This document shows positions 6,211 to 8,692 of a DNA stretch of 8,692 nt, one piece after another. The first letter of the stretch is position 1, and every line of letters begins with the position of its first letter. Below the pieces are notes generated by a model. The model was not told where the DNA came from and did no database searches. It saw only the letters and a program-made list of their open reading frames with translations. The stretch comes from Methanosarcinales archaeon (lineage in GTDB: Archaea; Halobacteriota; Syntropharchaeia; Alkanophagales; Methanospirareceae). The stretch spans positions 1-8,692 of the forward strand of contig JAODGF010000156.1 in the NCBI GenBank assembly GCA_025464645.1, written 5' to 3'. The position numbers and the translations under genes were made by a program.

Positions 6211-6264
6211 TCGGCTTTTTATCCAAAACCGAGTCTTTTTAGGGGTAGTTATTTATGTCCCTAA
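6211..6264 (+). promoter_or_regulatory. Operator/promoter module shared with the feoB operon
   Basis: Aligned without gaps to 1541-1594, 25 of the first 35 bases match, including AAAACCGAGTCTTTTTAGG (6225-6243), which matches 17 of 19 bases of AAAACCTAATCTTTTTAGG at 1555-1573. Exactly 47 bases from the start of each segment lies TCCCTAA (1588 and 6258). The dyad arms differ between copies but stay largely complementary (TTAGG..CCTAA versus TCGG..CCGA), as expected for a conserved binding architecture. A TATA-like TAACTAATATC follows. This suggests common control of the dockerin gene and the feoB operon. Confidence 0.6.
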
Positions 6265-6355
6265 CTAATATCAAGCTTTTCATAAAAGTTTGACCAAAAC
6301 GCTTTCACGGAAAGATTTAGGCGGTATCTAAAAAGCACTAAAATGAGAAAATTTA

Positions 6356-6363
6356 GGAGGTGA
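6356..6363 (+). promoter_or_regulatory. Strong ribosome-binding site deciding the TTG start of the dockerin gene
   Basis: GGAGGTGA lies 10 nt before TTG 6374. The nearby GTG at 6360 leads to a stop within six codons, so TTG is the best start and gives a normal signal peptide. Confidence 0.75.
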
Positions 6364-6373
6364 AAAGAAGAAG

Positions 6374-7711
6374 TTGAAAAGAGGAGATGCAAACACTTCG
6401 TGGAAGAAAAGGTTTGTATTGGTGGAAGTGGCAATCGTGCTGTGCTCGATGTTTTTAATGGCTTTACCTGGGATCGCTGCGGAGCAAATCACACAAAAAG
6501 CAAGTGAATCCGAGATTACAACAGCTTCAAAAGACGATTACGTATTAGGCATCTACGGCAATGCGAACGAAGACGATACTATTGACATGCGAGACCTGAC
6601 CTACGTAAAGCTGATATTCTTCGGTAAGAAACCAGAGACGGAATTAGCAGATGCGAAATACGATGGGAAAATAAACCCGCTGGATTTTATCCAGATAAAG
6701 TTGATTATCGTGGGTAAGGAGAAGAAGCTTACGCTTGTCGATTCCGCGGATAGAACGGTAACGATAGACACACCAGTGGAGCGAGCTATCCTTTTCGGTC
6801 ATGGTGAATACGACGGCGAAGTAATACGGTTGCTCAGAGCAAACGACAGAGTTGTTGGCGTTTCGAAATATATAGCAGCAAAGCCCACTTATTTCCCGGA
6901 ACTCAGCCGGTTGCCCTCTGTTGGGAGCCCTTGGAGTCCTGACTATGAACAAATACTCTCCCTCGAGCCGGATTTGGTAATTACGTATAAAACCAAAGCC
7001 GACATGGTGGCTGAAAAACTGCCCGGGATTCCTGTGATTGGTATGGTCTTTTACAAGCCAAGCTCACTGCCTGACGAAGTAACAAAACTCGGTTATATCC
7101 TTGGAGAGCGGGACGCGGCGGCACATTACGTCAATGATTTTCTTGATAAATACACAGGACGTATAATAGCGGAGACAGAAGGACTCACAGAGGAAGAGAA
7201 ACCAGAGATGTACATGGAAAGTATACATGGAGGATCGCTTAAGGCATATTGCGGTAAATCCGGTGCCCAGCAACTTATGGAAATGTGCGGTGGACGGAAC
7301 ATATTTGCCGCCGTTGATGCAGTCATGGTTGAAGTGGACCTCGAAGCAGTGATAGTGCGAGACCCGGATGTTATTGTGCGGTGTACATACGAGGGTGTAG
7401 GTTATGAAGCGGATGAGGTAACGGAACTGAAAGCGGCGCGAGACGATATAATGAGCCGCCCGGGATTTGCTAATGTCAGCGCTGTGAAAACCGGGAAGGT
7501 TTACATAACTGCAACAATGTTCAATTACGGACCGGACTATCCTATAGCTGCCGTATACTGGTCTAAATGGTTACATCCGGAACTCTTTGAGGATTGGGAT
7601 CCAAAGGCAGTCCACCAGGAATGGCTGACTGAATTCCAGGGGCTTGACTTCGACCTGGACAAGCACGGTGTATTCGTATATCATCCGGTGGAACATCCAG
7701 ATGGGCAGTAA
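6374..7711 (+). CDS. Secreted dockerin-tagged substrate-binding protein (BtuF/FhuD-like, iron complex or cobalamin)
   Basis: The 445 residues start with a basic n-region (WKKR, 10-13), a hydrophobic core (14-33) and a likely cut after IAA (36). A type I dockerin-like module follows at about 56-116: EF-hand-like loop 1 N63-N65-D67-T69-D71-D74 and loop 2 D93-D97-N101-D104, each followed by a helix; Lys95 replaces the usual Asp/Asn. From about 118 a periplasmic-binding domain of the BtuF/FhuD class begins (VDSADRTVTIDTPVERAIL), with YEQILSLEPDLVI (191-203), a linker helix, and GAQQLMEMCGGRNIF and DPDVIVR in the second lobe. Such domains deliver ferric complexes, haem or cobalamin to ABC importers; the ligand cannot be read from sequence. 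There is no lipobox cysteine at the cut site, so the dockerin may anchor it through the cohesin protein encoded 74 nt downstream. No permease or ATPase genes are in the window. Confidence 0.9.
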   Translation: MKRGDANTSWKKRFVLVEVAIVLCSMFLMALPGIAAEQITQKASESEITTASKDDYVLGIYGNANEDDTIDMRDLTYVKLIFFGKKPETELADAKYDGKINPLDFIQIKLIIVGKEKKLTLVDSADRTVTIDTPVERAILFGHGEYDGEVIRLLRANDRVVGVSKYIAAKPTYFPELSRLPSVGSPWSPDYEQILSLEPDLVITYKTKADMVAEKLPGIPVIGMVFYKPSSLPDEVTKLGYILGERDAAAHYVNDFLDKYTGRIIAETEGLTEEEKPEMYMESIHGGSLKAYCGKSGAQQLMEMCGGRNIFAAVDAVMVEVDLEAVIVRDPDVIVRCTYEGVGYEADEVTELKAARDDIMSRPGFANVSAVKTGKVYITATMFNYGPDYPIAAVYWSKWLHPELFEDWDPKAVHQEWLTEFQGLDFDLDKHGVFVYHPVEHPDGQ

Positions 7712-7742
7712 GAGTTTGGCATCCGTAGAGAAATAATGTCCG

Positions 7743-7774
7743 AATAAAAAAATAGGGGGATTTTTTTACCCCTA
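7743..7774 (+). promoter_or_regulatory. TATA-like box and TAGGGG-N10-CCCCTA dyad before the cohesin gene
   Basis: AATAAAAAAATA (7743-7754) is a TATA-like stretch about 32-43 nt before the ATG at 7786. It overlaps a dyad with 6-bp arms TAGGGG (7753-7758) and CCCCTA (7769-7774) whose loop includes T7. The T run could end transcription of the upstream gene, while the TATA-like stretch could start a separate short-leader message for the cohesin gene, which has no ribosome-binding sequence next to its ATG. The dyad may be an operator. Only the repeat itself is certain. Confidence 0.4.
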
Positions 7775-7785
7775 CAAGTACAAAA

Positions 7786-8469
7786 ATGAAAAATAAAAAA
7801 GTTCCGAAGGCATTGATGGCAGGCATGGCACTTTTACTTATGTTAGCACCAATGGCAGTAGCTTTTATACCCTTTGCAGCTATTACAGCGGCAGTACAGG
7901 CAGAAGTTACCGTTAAAGCACCGGAATATGTAGATGAAGGGAAGACCTTTAATGTTACCATAGACGTGGAGAACGTAACAGATTTCAATTCAGGTGTTTT
8001 CGACCTCTCCTTTGACCCCGGTATTCTGGAGGTAAAAGGCGTTACCAGTGGTAATATATGTGATATAGAAATACCCATAACAAAATGGGACTACATGGAT
8101 TCAGGCACGATAAAAGTGATGTTTGAGCTTCCGGAGGATACCGCCGTGAGTGGCTCGGGATATTTAACCATGATAACTTTTGAAGCAAAGGGTAAGAGAG
8201 GGAATAAAAGCGAATTGAGAATAAATAATGGAGAACTCATAAAATTTGTTTTCTCCGAAGGTCGTGCAGAACCAGAAGGAATACCGATGAATTGGCATGG
8301 TACAGAAATTAGAATAGGTAAAGAAGAGGAGGGACCAGAACCTACACCTGCTACATCTCAGGCACCTATACTAACAGAGACGCCAAAATCAGCAGGATTT
8401 GGGGCTGTTTTCGTAGCTGTGGCATTTACAGTTGTTTATATTCTGCAAAGGAGGATAGAGGAGAGATGA
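7786..8469 (+). CDS. Membrane-anchored cohesin-domain surface protein
   Basis: The protein (227 residues) has a signal peptide (basic MKNKKVPK, hydrophobic core about 9-36, probable cut after VQA, 39), one cohesin domain (about 40-174), a Glu/Pro/Thr-rich spacer (about 178-201, EPTPATSQAP..TETP) and a C-terminal membrane helix (203-220) followed by QRRIEER. Cohesin signs are EGKTFNVTIDVENVTDF, DLSFDPGILEVKGVTSG and SGSGYLTMITFEAKGK. Cohesins bind dockerins with calcium. The tail resembles archaeal PGF-CTERM anchors, with A-G-F (203-205) in place of P-G-F, so it may be processed by an archaeosortase or simply stay as a membrane helix. NxS/T sites (NVT, NKS) fit surface N-glycosylation. It lies between two dockerin genes and overlaps the second by ATGA, so it is the probable receptor for both. 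With one cohesin per protein it would be a simple anchor, not a multi-enzyme scaffold. Confidence 0.9.
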   Translation: MKNKKVPKALMAGMALLLMLAPMAVAFIPFAAITAAVQAEVTVKAPEYVDEGKTFNVTIDVENVTDFNSGVFDLSFDPGILEVKGVTSGNICDIEIPITKWDYMDSGTIKVMFELPEDTAVSGSGYLTMITFEAKGKRGNKSELRINNGELIKFVFSEGRAEPEGIPMNWHGTEIRIGKEEEGPEPTPATSQAPILTETPKSAGFGAVFVAVAFTVVYILQRRIEER

Positions 8470-8692
8470 GAAAGAGGGTATGGGTGAAATTAGCGATTGT
8501 GCTGTTGTTATGTTCATATTTAATCGGGCTCACTATGGCATCAGAAGCAGGAGATGAAATTTTAGACGTTTATGGCAATGCAAATGAAGACGATGCCATT
8601 GATCGGAGGGATGTATCCGGCATAAGACAGATAATCTTTGGGGAGAAGCCTTCTACGAGCTTGGCAGACGCAAATTATGACGGTAAAATAAG
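8466..8692 (+). CDS. Secreted dockerin-domain protein, 5' portion (3' end outside window)
   Basis: The frame runs from ATG 8466, which overlaps the cohesin gene's stop (ATGA), with AGGAGGAT 9 nt upstream, and stays open to the window end (75 codons). It begins with a signal peptide (MRKRVWVK then AIVLLLCSYLIGL, probable cut after TMA, 25). A dockerin module starts at about residue 34: loop 1 N38-N40-D42-A44-D46-D49 and loop 2 D68-N70-D72. Over 40 aligned residues, 27 are identical to the dockerin of the binding protein at 6374, so the two modules are recent paralogues and probably bind the same cohesin. Loop 2 here has the canonical Asn70 where the other copy has Lys. The cargo domain lies beyond the window; a second substrate-binding protein is a reasonable guess but unseen. 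Tight overlap implies translational coupling to the cohesin. Confidence 0.85.
   Translation, partial: MRKRVWVKLAIVLLLCSYLIGLTMASEAGDEILDVYGNANEDDAIDRRDVSGIRQIIFGEKPSTSLADANYDGKI

Larger units (their letters stand above)
6058..6373. promoter_or_regulatory. Intergenic control region between peptidase and dockerin genes
   Basis: This 316-bp AT-rich stretch has no convincing gene; the longest ATG frame near 6081 has about 21 codons and no support. It holds an oligo-T terminator, a CTAACC-T6-GGTTAG dyad, a segment resembling the feoB operon operator, a TCCCTAA/TATA-like promoter, and small TTTAG/CTAAA dyads in the leader (6316-6332 and 6338-6356, the latter overlapping the ribosome site). The predicted leader is about 90 nt long, unlike the feoB operon's near-leaderless start, so translation-level control is possible. 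Confidence 0.6.

Noticed and set aside
6374..7711. Classifying the binding protein as a lipoprotein
   Set aside because: Cys24 lies within the hydrophobic core of the signal peptide without a lipobox context, and a normal AxA-type cut site follows at about 36.
7563..8078. 171-codon minus-strand frame across the dockerin and cohesin genes
   Set aside because: It overlaps two clearly recognised plus-strand genes and its translation shows no domain pattern; it is a shadow of their codon use.

Overview
The window looks like part of an archaeal chromosome, probably Euryarchaeota. Methanophagales/ANME-1, Syntrophoarchaeum-like or Archaeoglobi-like lineages would fit, but no marker gene settles which. 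Support comes from the small Sso10a/HTH_45-type winged-helix protein, an ArlH/KaiC-like ATPase, an archaeal prepilin peptidase of family A24, a cohesin protein with a PGF-CTERM-like tail, dockerin-bearing substrate-binding proteins, TATA-like promoters and strong GGAGGTGA ribosome sites.

Layout. (1) Positions 1-1152 hold the 3' end of a large extracellular protein with a PKD domain. (2) A small winged-helix regulator (1168-1464, minus) converges on it and is divergent from the next operon. (3) A 156-bp divergent promoter region is full of CCTAA/TTAGG dyads and CTAAAAAGATT repeats. (4) A tight plus-strand operon (1621-6057) encodes a four-helix membrane protein, FeoB split into a G-domain protein and a membrane permease, an ArlH/KaiC-like protein with a degraded P-loop, an AAA+ ATPase and a prepilin peptidase. 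(5) A 316-bp intergenic region carries an oligo-T terminator and a promoter that repeats, at identical spacing, the operator/promoter pattern found in front of the feoB operon. (6) A surface cluster follows (6374 to the window end): a secreted dockerin plus BtuF/FhuD-like binding protein, a membrane-anchored cohesin protein, and the start of a second dockerin protein overlapping the cohesin gene by ATGA.

How the parts may work together. FeoB would import ferrous iron. The dockerin-tagged binding protein has no lipobox and could be held at the cell surface by the neighbouring anchored cohesin. The shared promoter element suggests that the feoB operon and the cohesin-dockerin cluster are co-regulated, possibly by metal, through a TTAGG/CCTAA-binding regulator. 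The peptidase and ArlH-like ATPase point to assembly of pilus- or archaellum-like surface structures, but no pilin, ArlI or ArlJ lies in the window. The main ideas worth testing are the cohesin-dockerin metal-uptake apparatus, the split feoB with its 4-nt repeat at the junction, and the shared regulatory module.
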